NCBI GenBank assembly: GCA_021781835.1
Contig: JAJXWD010000001.1
Span: 121,712 to 185,711 of the forward strand
DNA length: 64,000 nucleotides
Direction: 5' to 3'
Source: Pseudomonadota bacterium
GTDB lineage: Bacteria > Pseudomonadota > Alphaproteobacteria > Acetobacterales > Acetobacteraceae
Shown: positions 6,579-14,207 of the stretch, piece by piece
Layout: every line of letters starts with the position of its first letter
Numbering within the stretch: position 1 is the stretch's first letter
The notes under the pieces: model-generated
Told to the model about the DNA's origin: nothing
What the model saw: the letters and a program-made list of their open reading frames with translations, nothing else
Database searches by the model: none
Translations under genes and position numbers: made by a program

Positions 6579-9161
6579 TCAATGCACCAAATCGATCTCG
6601 GTCAATAAAACGCCTTTCGAGCCCGCGAACGGCACGCCGTTGGCATCGCGGTAATCCGACGAGATCACCAGCCTGGTAATGAGCGCCCCATTGGCCGGGT
6701 GCAATTCCAGCCAGCGCGCCGCGACGTTATGCTGGCAATCATCGATCGCCACGCAAGAGCTGATGAGGTCTTCATGCACGGCGGCGATTTCCCGGCCCCT
6801 GGCATCATAGGCCGTGGCCGTCCAGGCCGGATGCGTGACGCCGCTTTTGGTTGCCGCCCATAAGGGCGCGCGGTGCAGGCGGATGGCCCGCACCTTGCCG
6901 GCAATGCCGAGCGTGAAACTGATCGGCGCGACGGTGCCGCCGCCATCTTGGGTCAGAACATGGTTGGCGCCATTACCCACCTGCTGGCCGTGATATTGAG
7001 CCTCGCTATCCTCGATCCATAAATCCGTATCTTCGGGGGTCAAGCCGAGCAACGACACCCCATAGCCAGCCAGGGGGCCTGAAGCGGCGATCCGGGTTTC
7101 GGCGCCGGTGATGGGAATGTTGTTGAAACATATGCGTGTCACGCGCAAAGCGGCCTCATACGCCGCCAACTCATAGGCCCCAGCGCCGGCGGCCAGCACG
7201 AAGGGCGTGGCCAGCGCGAGGCGCCAAAATGTCCGGCGCCTGAGCTGGGCGCCGGTGGCGGCCTCGACATAGGCAAGCACCGGAGTGTCGCGCTCTGTCC
7301 ATGCCGCGCGGCGGGCACGCGCCAGATCCGCCGCCGCCGCCAGTTGCGGCCCAGGCGGAATCAGCGCCCGCTCGCCGCGCGCCCATTGCCCAGCCTCCCG
7401 CGTCAAATCCCGCCACAGGGAAATCGGCTTCGCCGCCCGCGCGCGATGCTCGACCGCGCGGGGCCAGTGAAACAGCAACGCCTGGTGCGCCGCGCGCACG
7501 CGCCCATGGCCCGCCGCGTCGCGCTCCACCACCACCAGGCGCTGGCCGCGAAACGCCGCCACCAGGCGCTGCACCGGATGCCCTGGCGCGTAGCTCTCCA
7601 GCGCCAGATCGCCGGCGGTTTCAAACTGCCACAGCAATTCGGTCACGGCGGCCTGGGCTTCGCTGTCGCAGGCCATGAAGGCCCGCTCGGCACGCGCCCC
7701 CACAATGCCTTCCAGCCCGCCGACCGCCCGGTAATGGGCAAAGCGCAAACAACGCTCGGCCAGATCCCGGTGTTCGTAAAGCTCGGTCAGCAGCAATTCG
7801 AGCAGCGGCAGCACGTCGGGGCCGCCATGGCTGGCGGCGGTGAGAATTTCGGCTTCCAGGCCGGGCTCGAACGTAACCCCGGCGGCACGGGTCGGGGCTT
7901 TGATGATGGCATCGAGCTGGCCCGCCGCGCTGACCGGCTCCAGGGCCAGCCGTCCTTCGATGCCAAAGCACTGGGCCAGCGTGGCTGATTCGCCAAAAGC
8001 GGGCAGCGCCTGCGTGGTGAGCGTGCCGACCAGCCAGACCCCGGCAGCCGCCAGGGCGGCGAAGACTTCAAAGGCAAGACGCAAGGTCTCGGCCTGCAAC
8101 CGGGGTTCGAACCATTCCTCGAGCTGGTCGAGCACCAAGATAAATTGCGTGTCCGGGGGGGCGGAGGCGCGCAGCCAGCGCAGGCTGGTCTCGGCACCGA
8201 GCCGGCCAGCCGGCAGCTGGGTGGGCAAGGCCCCCAGCCCGCCCTCTCCGCCATGCGACCAGATGGCGAAAAACGCCGCCTTGAGCGCCTCGGCCTCGCG
8301 GCTGGGCCGCGGGTCGGGCGGGATGGCCCGGGGCCTGAGCACGCCGAATTTATACGCGCGGGCCTTATGGCCGGGCAAACCCCGGCGCACCAGGGCGGGC
8401 ATGAAGCCCGCCAGCACCAGCGATGATTTGCCCCGCCCGCTGGGCCCCGTGACCAGCACGGCATGGCGCCCAGTGGCAACTTGGCGCGCCAGCAGGCCAA
8501 ACAGCGCCTCGGTCTCAGCCTCGCGGCCGAAAAAGATCGAGGCATGTTCATATTCAAACGCCTCCAGCCCGCGAAAAGGCTGGTCGAGCCAGGTGGTGGA
8601 GAGCGCCACGCCAAGCTGGCTCAGCAGCGTCTCCAGCCGGAAGGCCGGCAGCAGGGTTATGCCGAGCCCCTCGGCCCGCGCGTGCAGCTCAGCCCCGATT
8701 TCCAGCGCGCACGCACCGGGATAAACGCAAACCCCGCCGGCCGGTAAAACCGCCAGGGCGGCGGTAATTTTTTGCGCCAGCCCCGCCACCGGCTCAACAG
8801 CGCCGCCCGCGCCCAAAACTCCCGTGGCCGCCAAGGCCGGCCAAGCCGCCCCCGGCATGATGGCGCGCGCAACAGCCAGGGCGAAGGCGAGTTCGGCGCT
8901 GCGCCCGGTGATCTGGCCGCCGGGAACATCGCTGTTAAATTCAACGACAATCTGACGGTCGAGGTATTTTTCCCGGAACAAGATATGATAGGCGCTTTGC
9001 GCGCCGGTGCGGGCGGAGGCTAAAACATCCTCCGCCGCGCCCTCCAGCTCGACCCATTGCAGCGCCTCACCCCGCGCGCCCTCGCTGACAAAGGCCGAAA
9101 GCCCCGACGCGATGCCTTGACGATCGCCGGTGAGCAGCAAGAAAAGCGGCCCGCCTGTCAT
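6579..9161 (-). CDS. Lon-type protease domain fused to a STAND-like NTPase with membrane segment
   Basis: An 860-residue protein. Residues 60-150 resemble the Lon protease C-terminal domain: Ser88 in TGRSAELAFALA matches the catalytic serine and Lys131 in GLAQKI the catalytic lysine, 43 residues apart, as in E. coli Lon (Ser679, Lys722). The linker FRGLEAFEYEHASIFFGRE (196-214) is typical of the nSTAND1 group of STAND NTPases. Walker A GPSGRGKSS is at 239-247 and Walker B ILVLDQLEE at 341-349, followed by a helical region. A hydrophobic segment near 645-668 precedes a beta-rich C-terminal domain of about 190 residues that I do not recognise. Its start overlaps the preceding stop (ATGA). It is likely a membrane-tethered sensor with a protease output (inference). 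Confidence 0.9.
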   Translation of the reverse strand: MTGGPLFLLLTGDRQGIASGLSAFVSEGARGEALQWVELEGAAEDVLASARTGAQSAYHILFREKYLDRQIVVEFNSDVPGGQITGRSAELAFALAVARAIMPGAAWPALAATGVLGAGGAVEPVAGLAQKITAALAVLPAGGVCVYPGACALEIGAELHARAEGLGITLLPAFRLETLLSQLGVALSTTWLDQPFRGLEAFEYEHASIFFGREAETEALFGLLARQVATGRHAVLVTGPSGRGKSSLVLAGFMPALVRRGLPGHKARAYKFGVLRPRAIPPDPRPSREAEALKAAFFAIWSHGGEGGLGALPTQLPAGRLGAETSLRWLRASAPPDTQFILVLDQLEEWFEPRLQAETLRLAFEVFAALAAAGVWLVGTLTTQALPAFGESATLAQCFGIEGRLALEPVSAAGQLDAIIKAPTRAAGVTFEPGLEAEILTAASHGGPDVLPLLELLLTELYEHRDLAERCLRFAHYRAVGGLEGIVGARAERAFMACDSEAQAAVTELLWQFETAGDLALESYAPGHPVQRLVAAFRGQRLVVVERDAAGHGRVRAAHQALLFHWPRAVEHRARAAKPISLWRDLTREAGQWARGERALIPPGPQLAAAADLARARRAAWTERDTPVLAYVEAATGAQLRRRTFWRLALATPFVLAAGAGAYELAAYEAALRVTRICFNNIPITGAETRIAASGPLAGYGVSLLGLTPEDTDLWIEDSEAQYHGQQVGNGANHVLTQDGGGTVAPISFTLGIAGKVRAIRLHRAPLWAATKSGVTHPAWTATAYDARGREIAAVHEDLISSCVAIDDCQHNVAARWLELHPANGALITRLVISSDYRDANGVPFAGSKGVLLTEIDLVH

Positions 9162-9640
9162 GGGGTTTGGGGCGGAATGGCTTCAAATTCGACAAATACC
9201 GCGTCCCGCACCAGCAGATTTCCGGCGGGCTCGGCGAGCGTGAGGAACACTTTGCCCTGGCGCACCGGCTTTTCGCCCAGAAAACGCTTCGCATCGCCGC
9301 TCAGCACATAAAATTTGGCCAACAGCCCTTCGTAAACCGGCTTTTTTTCGTCATTGACCCTGAGCATGATGGAGTCACGGGGCGCCGCACCTTCATCGGT
9401 CCGCCGGGCGATGAAGGTCTCGATCACATAATCGCCGTTTTGGCAGGCCAGGCGCGCGCCGCCCGAAAACGAAGCGGCCGCGGCAAGCAGCTGAAACCGC
9501 TCGCTGACGGGCAGCAAGCGGGGGGAAGCGCGTTTGCGGGGCTCCAGCGCGATCGCGGCGCGCAGCAAGGCTTCCGGCGGGTCGCTGGCCTCCTGCATCA
9601 GCACGGCACGCAAAATCGACAGGCGTGGCGGTTTAGTCAT
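9158..9640 (-). CDS. Unknown protein between the sigma-like and Lon-STAND genes
   Basis: A 160-residue protein of no recognised family. The N-terminal half is helical and basic (LLRAAIALEPRKR). The C-terminal half alternates hydrophobic and polar residues, suggesting a small beta domain (CQNGDYVIETFIARR, GKVFLTLAEP, DAVFVEFEAI). No signal peptide or membrane segment was seen. It starts 6 bases after the sigma-like gene and overlaps the Lon-STAND start by 4 bases, so the three are made together. A role as adaptor, substrate or anti-sigma of the neighbouring proteins is possible but not shown. Confidence 0.8.
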   Translation of the reverse strand: MTKPPRLSILRAVLMQEASDPPEALLRAAIALEPRKRASPRLLPVSERFQLLAAAASFSGGARLACQNGDYVIETFIARRTDEGAAPRDSIMLRVNDEKKPVYEGLLAKFYVLSGDAKRFLGEKPVRQGKVFLTLAEPAGNLLVRDAVFVEFEAIPPQTP

Positions 9641-9646
9641 GGTTCC

Positions 9647-10711
9647 TCATTTCAAAGCCGTTTTGAGGCGCCGGAGGCCCGCTTGCAGGCGGCCATGCAC
9701 AATGGCCACATCGCACCCCAGCCGCGCGGCAATGTCTCGCGGCTTCAGCTCATGTAAAAAACGCAACTCCACAGCTTGGCGCTGCTCGGGCGGCAAGGCC
9801 AGCAACGCCTCGCGCATTTGCTCACCCAGCCTCAACTCGGTCAAAACCGTTTCCGTGCCGATGAGCAGATCGAGCGGTGACATATCCTCGCTCGGCGCAT
9901 TCAGAGCCTGCTCGTCGTGGATCTGGGCGACAAGTCGCGGCCGGAGCGGCCTTTGCGCCTCCACCTTGTCGCCAATGCTGACAGCCTCTTTGACGGCGGC
10001 GGTGATTTCGGCCCAAGCCCGCTCAGGGTGGCGGACCTGCAGGGCCTGGGCCGCCTGCTCAGGCGGGTGGTCTTTCTGGAACACCAGCTCATAGGCCGCG
10101 CGCGACAAGGGAGACAAACCCGCCACCGCAACGGGCAGGCGCAGATGACCATGCTCGTGGCGCTTCAGATCGGCGCATAAATTCACCACGACCCGCCGCA
10201 AATAACCGCGCAACGGGCCTTCATGGTTGAAGCCTCTCAGACGTTGCGCGTCATGGGCCAGGAGCTTGGCATATAGCTCCTGCATGGCTTCCTCGATGGC
10301 CGATGGCGATGCCGGGCCGCCAACGCTGAGCGCGCGGCTGACCCACGCGGAAATATCGCGGTTGAAATAGCGGATGAAGAGTTCACAGCCCTGGCGGGGC
10401 GTGTCTTCCAGGCAGCGCATGATCCAACGGCACAAAAACCCATCCACCTCACGCCCGATGAACAGCGCGAGCGGCTCGGCGGGGCCGCGCAGATAGGTTT
10501 GCAGCAAGGGGCCGTTTTCATCGCGGAGCCATTGCATCACATCCAAAAACAGCGCATCGCGGCGCCGCGGGTTAGGCTGGGCGCGCGCCGTGGCCTGCGC
10601 CACCTTGCCCCCGACATGGCGGACAAAACACTCCCAGGCGCCGGGCGCATCCGCCACCAAATCCTGGGCGAGGGCGCGATCCTTCAGACTGATGACCTCC
10701 GCATCGCCCAT
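9647..10711 (-). CDS. Sigma-70-family-like protein with C-terminal region 4 and possible duplicated region 2
   Basis: A 354-residue protein. ATG 10711 is chosen because it follows GGAGG and begins the conserved part. The last 60 residues are a clear sigma region 4 helix-turn-helix (ALLALPPEQRQAVELRFLHE, then DIAARLGCDVAIVHGRLQAGLRRLK). Residues about 170-215 resemble ECF sigma region 2 (AMQELYAKLL, GYLRRVVVNLCADLKRH). A weaker copy of the same pattern lies at about 50-100 (LFLDVMQWLRDENGPLL, LALFIGREVDGFL). ECF sigma factors are normally about 180 residues, so this is twice the usual length. It heads the operon and probably controls transcription of this locus or of the secreted proteins (inference). 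Confidence 0.82.
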   Translation of the reverse strand: MGDAEVISLKDRALAQDLVADAPGAWECFVRHVGGKVAQATARAQPNPRRRDALFLDVMQWLRDENGPLLQTYLRGPAEPLALFIGREVDGFLCRWIMRCLEDTPRQGCELFIRYFNRDISAWVSRALSVGGPASPSAIEEAMQELYAKLLAHDAQRLRGFNHEGPLRGYLRRVVVNLCADLKRHEHGHLRLPVAVAGLSPLSRAAYELVFQKDHPPEQAAQALQVRHPERAWAEITAAVKEAVSIGDKVEAQRPLRPRLVAQIHDEQALNAPSEDMSPLDLLIGTETVLTELRLGEQMREALLALPPEQRQAVELRFLHELKPRDIAARLGCDVAIVHGRLQAGLRRLKTALK

Positions 10712-10835
10712 GGCCGGCCCAAACCTCCCTGATTTATGAACAATCAACCAGGGCGGATCATAGATGTTTTTGGGGCTATTGCCCAGCCAAGAGGCCAAGG
10801 GGGCGTGGGGCTGCATGGCGCGGACGGCGCAGCGC

Positions 10836-11096
10836 TTAAGGCGCCGATGAATTGGCCGCGGGCGCCGGGCTGGCGGCGGCTGGAGGCTGCGCAACCGGCG
10901 GGGCGCTGGGAATATATTGCAGACTTGGTTGCGCGCTCGGCAGGGTGGGCACCGCAATGATGGTCGTGCTCAACAAATCCGCCGGGTCTGGCGTGCTGGA
11001 GCAAATGGGGCACCCCAATGACTGAGCCCGCACAGCCAGCGGCATGGCCAGGGCGGCGGCCAGCGAGGCAAGGGAGAAAATCCGGTTTTTGGTCAT
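10836..11096 (-). CDS. Small secreted CPxC and proline-rich protein
   Basis: An 86-residue protein with a signal peptide (residues 1-24, ending AVRAQ), then GCPICSSTPDPAD, a short TTIIAVPTLPS segment and a Pro/Ala-rich tail. The layout (signal peptide, CPxC within the first residues of the mature protein, proline-rich tail) matches the protein at 6104-6385. It lies just upstream of the sigma-like gene on the same strand and may be the first gene of the locus. ATG 11096 is preceded by AGGA. No database family is recognised. Confidence 0.78.
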   Translation of the reverse strand: MTKNRIFSLASLAAALAMPLAVRAQSLGCPICSSTPDPADLLSTTIIAVPTLPSAQPSLQYIPSAPPVAQPPAAASPAPAANSSAP

Positions 11097-11224
11097 GTGC
11101 GTTGTCCTGTCAAAACATGGTGTTTATTGTGGCGATATCTGGTTGACGGACAGGCGGGCGGATTTTGGCGGAGGGCTGGAAAGTTTTTCGCAAAAAAATT
11201 ACTCCGCCGAGTAATCCCTCAGGA

Positions 11225-12487
11225 TTATCTGGCCACGCGCGGGCCCTGGGCGCGGGCGAGCGACAAGGCAAGCACCAGCGCGGCGATGACGCCCATGGCC
11301 CCGGCGCCGACAAAGGCCGGCAGATAGGTGCCGAGATGCTGGCGGACGAGCCCCGCCCCGAACGCCGCCAGCGCCGCGCCGAACTGGTGGCCGGTTTGCA
11401 CCCAGCCAAACACGATCGGGCCATCCTGCTCGCCAAAGGCGCGGTTGGCGAGCTTGACGGTCGGGGGCACGGTGGCGATCCAATCCAGCCCGTAAAACAC
11501 CGCGAATATGCCGAGATCGGCGGGGGTGAAGGGCAGAAAGGGCAGCACCATGAGCGAGAGGCCGCGCAGACCGTAATAGACCACCAGCAGCAGGCGGGGA
11601 TCGAACCGGTCGGTCAGCCAGCCGGACGCGGTGGTGCCGAAGAGATCGAACAGCCCCATGAGCGAGAGCAGCCCCGCCGCCGCCACGGGCGGCACGCCAT
11701 GGTCGCCGCAAAAGGCGATCATGTGCGTGCCGACCAGCCCGTTGGTGGTGAGGCCGCAGACGGCGAACGTGCCAAACAACAGCCAAAAGACCGGCCTTTG
11801 CCCAGCCCGCCCGAGCACGGCAAAGGCCAGGCCAACGCCCCGCGCGCCGCTGGCTTGCGGCGGGCTGGCCGTGGTTTCGCCAAAACGCAGCGCGCCGATA
11901 TCGGCCGGGCGCTCGGGCACCAGCAGCAGCACCAGCGGCACCAGCCCCAGGCAGGCCAGGCTGACAGTGAGCACCGCCGGGCGCCAGGTGAATTGATTGG
12001 CGATATAGGCAAGGGCCGGTAAAAAGATGAGCGAGCCGGTGGCGGTGCTGGCGCTCAACAGCCCCATCACCACACCCTGGCGGGTGGCGAACCAGCGATT
12101 GACCACCGCCGCCCCCAAAACCGACGTGACCGCCCCCGTGCCAATGCCCGAGACCACGCCCCAGCACAGCACATATTGCCAAGATGTTTGCATCCAGAGG
12201 CTGGCGAAAATGGCGCCCGACATGAGCACCAGCCCGCCCAGCATGGTGCGCCTGATGCCCACCGTCTGCATCAGCGCCGCCGCGAACGGCCCGGCCAGGC
12301 CGTAGAGAAATATGCCCACCGCGGCGCCGAACGAGATGGTCGCCCGGCTCCAGCCAAACTGAAGCTGCAAGGGCAACAAGAGCACGCCCGGCGTGGCGCG
12401 CACGCCCGCGGACACCAGCAGCGCCAGAAACGTGACCGCGACGACGATGAAGATATGCCAGCGCGCGGGGATCAGGCGGCGGGTCAT
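11225..12487 (-). CDS. MFS transporter (OFA/monocarboxylate-type)
   Basis: A 420-residue inner-membrane carrier with 12 predicted helices. The N-terminal half has the usual FGWSRATISFGAAVG helix, and the loop after helix 2 is GIRRTM. The central loop between the two six-helix halves is at about residue 195-225. Similarity in style is to the oxalate/formate antiporter-like and monocarboxylate branch of MFS, but the substrate cannot be read from sequence. Its start overlaps the stop of the TetR gene (ATGA), so the repressor gene is cotranscribed and probably controls it. Confidence 0.87.
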   Translation of the reverse strand: MTRRLIPARWHIFIVVAVTFLALLVSAGVRATPGVLLLPLQLQFGWSRATISFGAAVGIFLYGLAGPFAAALMQTVGIRRTMLGGLVLMSGAIFASLWMQTSWQYVLCWGVVSGIGTGAVTSVLGAAVVNRWFATRQGVVMGLLSASTATGSLIFLPALAYIANQFTWRPAVLTVSLACLGLVPLVLLLVPERPADIGALRFGETTASPPQASGARGVGLAFAVLGRAGQRPVFWLLFGTFAVCGLTTNGLVGTHMIAFCGDHGVPPVAAAGLLSLMGLFDLFGTTASGWLTDRFDPRLLLVVYYGLRGLSLMVLPFLPFTPADLGIFAVFYGLDWIATVPPTVKLANRAFGEQDGPIVFGWVQTGHQFGAALAAFGAGLVRQHLGTYLPAFVGAGAMGVIAALVLALSLARAQGPRVAR

Positions 12488-13083
12488 GCGCGGGGGAGCC
12501 GGGTGACGAGGGCCAGCCCGGCCTCGATGCCGCTTTGCAAAATCAGATCGGAGCGCGCGGGATCAGCGACGGCGCGGGCCATTTGCAGGCAGCCCAGCAA
12601 GGTGCCGAACAATCCGATGGCGAGGCGCTCTCGCGCCGCCTCGTCCATGCCGGGAGGCAGGTTGGCCTGCATCTGCGCCAATAGCCGCGCCAGCCGGACC
12701 GTGAACACCGCGCGGGTTTTGAGGTCGTGGCGGGCAATCTCGGCGGCCAGACCGGCGACGGCGCAGCCCTGGGCTGGTGCATCGCGGTGGGCGGGGCGGA
12801 GATAGGCGCGGATCAGCGCCTCGATCGGCGCCATCTCCGCCCCTGCCCGCTCGATCAGCTTCGCGCGCCGCGCCTCGCCCTGGGCCAAGGCGTCGTCGAG
12901 CGCGGCGCGGACCAACGCCTCCTTGGAAGCAAAATGCGCGTAAAACCCGCCATGGGTCAGCCCAGCCTCGGCCATCAGCCCGGCAATGCCGGTAGCGGCC
13001 ACGCCATCTTCGCGGAACTTGCGCGACGCGGTCTCGACGATCCGCTGGCGGGTTTGTTCCTTATGTCCCTTCTCGAAACGCAT
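12484..13083 (-). CDS. TetR-family repressor
   Basis: A 199-residue protein with an N-terminal TetR helix-turn-helix (RQRIVETASRKFREDGVAATGIAGLM, then GLTHGGFYAHFASKEALVRAAL) and a helical ligand-binding domain. It is first in a two-gene operon with the MFS carrier. A 33-bp palindrome, the likely autoregulatory operator, lies 24 bases upstream of the start. Ligand unknown. Confidence 0.92.
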   Translation of the reverse strand: MRFEKGHKEQTRQRIVETASRKFREDGVAATGIAGLMAEAGLTHGGFYAHFASKEALVRAALDDALAQGEARRAKLIERAGAEMAPIEALIRAYLRPAHRDAPAQGCAVAGLAAEIARHDLKTRAVFTVRLARLLAQMQANLPPGMDEAARERLAIGLFGTLLGCLQMARAVADPARSDLILQSGIEAGLALVTRLPRA

Positions 13084-13106
13084 CGGCCTTGCACATCCAC
13101 CATTGA

Positions 13107-13139
13107 ATTATGATTGACATTTTATATGTCGATCATAAT
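13107..13139. promoter_or_regulatory. Probable TetR operator
   Basis: The two 14-base arms, 13107-13120 (ATTATGATTGACAT) and 13126-13139, form an inverted repeat with one mismatch around TTTAT. It sits between the tetR start (13083) and the divergent cupin gene (13296). The size and symmetry fit a TetR dimer-pair site. Confidence 0.75.
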
Positions 13140-13295
13140 CCAATACCCATTCGTGTCCGTTTTGGCAAGGGTCGGCTCATGACAGGCGCCGTATGTGCAA
13201 ACCGCTTTGCCGCGCGCGGCTATGAGCTTGTTCTGGCTCGCGGGACTTTCGGCTATAAGCTGAGCATGGCAGCCTGGCCAATGGAGGTGTACAGC

Positions 13296-13985
13296 ATGTT
13301 GCTCAACCATGATCTGACCCGCCCCGCGCTGGTCCATGCCGGGGCGGTGGACTGGGAGCCGAGCCCGGCCGCGGGTGTCGAGCGGCGGATGCTGTTTCGT
13401 GTCGGCGCCGAGAAAGCCCGCGCCACCTCCATTGTGCGTTATGCGCCAAACAGCCATTTCGCGCGCCACCAACATCCGGGCGGCGAGGAGGTTCTGGTTC
13501 TCGACGGCGTTTTCCAGGATGAGACCGGCAGCTTCCCCGCCGGCAGCTATGTGCGCAACCCGCCCGGCAGCGCCCACGCACCTGGCAGCGCCAATGGCTG
13601 CGTGATTTTCGTCAAGCTTTGGCAGTTCAGCGCCAATGACCATGCGCGCATCGTGCGTCTGCCGGGCGAGGGCGTGGCATCGCCACCGCGCCCGGGCATT
13701 GCGGCCTCGGCGCTGCTGTTTGAGGGGGTTGGTGAGCGGGTGATGGTTGAAGACTGGCAGCCAGGCGCCGAAATTGCGCTGGCCAACCAAACGGGGCTCG
13801 AGCTGCTTGTTTTGGCGGGCGGCTTCACTTTGCCCGATGCCACGCTAACCCCCTGGAGCTGGCTGCGCCTGCCGGCGGGCTGGCCGCTCCGCGCGCGGGT
13901 CAATGCCGAGGGGGCACGTGTCTGGATCAAGGCAGCCCCCCTGCTGCACCCCGATGTTTGCGCCTTTGCCGAGGCCGCGTCTTGA
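13296..13985 (+). CDS. ChrR-like cupin protein
   Basis: A 229-residue protein. ATG 13296 is chosen because GGAGG lies eight bases before it; an in-frame extension to 13110 would run through the operator. Two cupin-type halves are visible, the first with metal-ligand residues (SHFARHQHPGGEEVLVLDG and RNPPGSAHAPG). This is the anti-sigma-factor ChrR cupin-like fold. No partner sigma factor is next to it and the N-terminal zinc-binding anti-sigma part is missing, so it may be an enzyme or sensor domain only. It is divergent from the TetR/MFS operon across the palindrome and may share its control. Confidence 0.8.
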   Translation: MLLNHDLTRPALVHAGAVDWEPSPAAGVERRMLFRVGAEKARATSIVRYAPNSHFARHQHPGGEEVLVLDGVFQDETGSFPAGSYVRNPPGSAHAPGSANGCVIFVKLWQFSANDHARIVRLPGEGVASPPRPGIAASALLFEGVGERVMVEDWQPGAEIALANQTGLELLVLAGGFTLPDATLTPWSWLRLPAGWPLRARVNAEGARVWIKAAPLLHPDVCAFAEAAS

Positions 13986-14175
13986 AAGGAACAGGTGTGG
14001 TTGCACGATACCGATCATCGGCTGGGGCAACACCGGAGGCATAGGGCTTCGGGATAATTGAAACTGAAATGCTCAATCGACCCAACCCGCGATTGGCGCC
14101 TCGACGACCGGGAGCCCCTGATGATCAGGCCGGATAACGCCGATACCGCGCCTGGATCATGTCTCCATGATTGCC

Positions 14176-14202
14176 ATGGGGCCGGGTTAGCCCCGGCCCC
14201 AT
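14176..14202 (-). terminator. GC-rich hairpin after the porin gene
   Basis: An 11-bp perfect stem, 14176-14186 with 14192-14202 (ATGGGGCCGGG), with a 5-base loop lying 6 bases beyond the porin stop. No T-run follows on the minus strand, so it may be a weak or Rho-aided terminator. Confidence 0.5.
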
Positions 14203-14207
14203 GCTGA

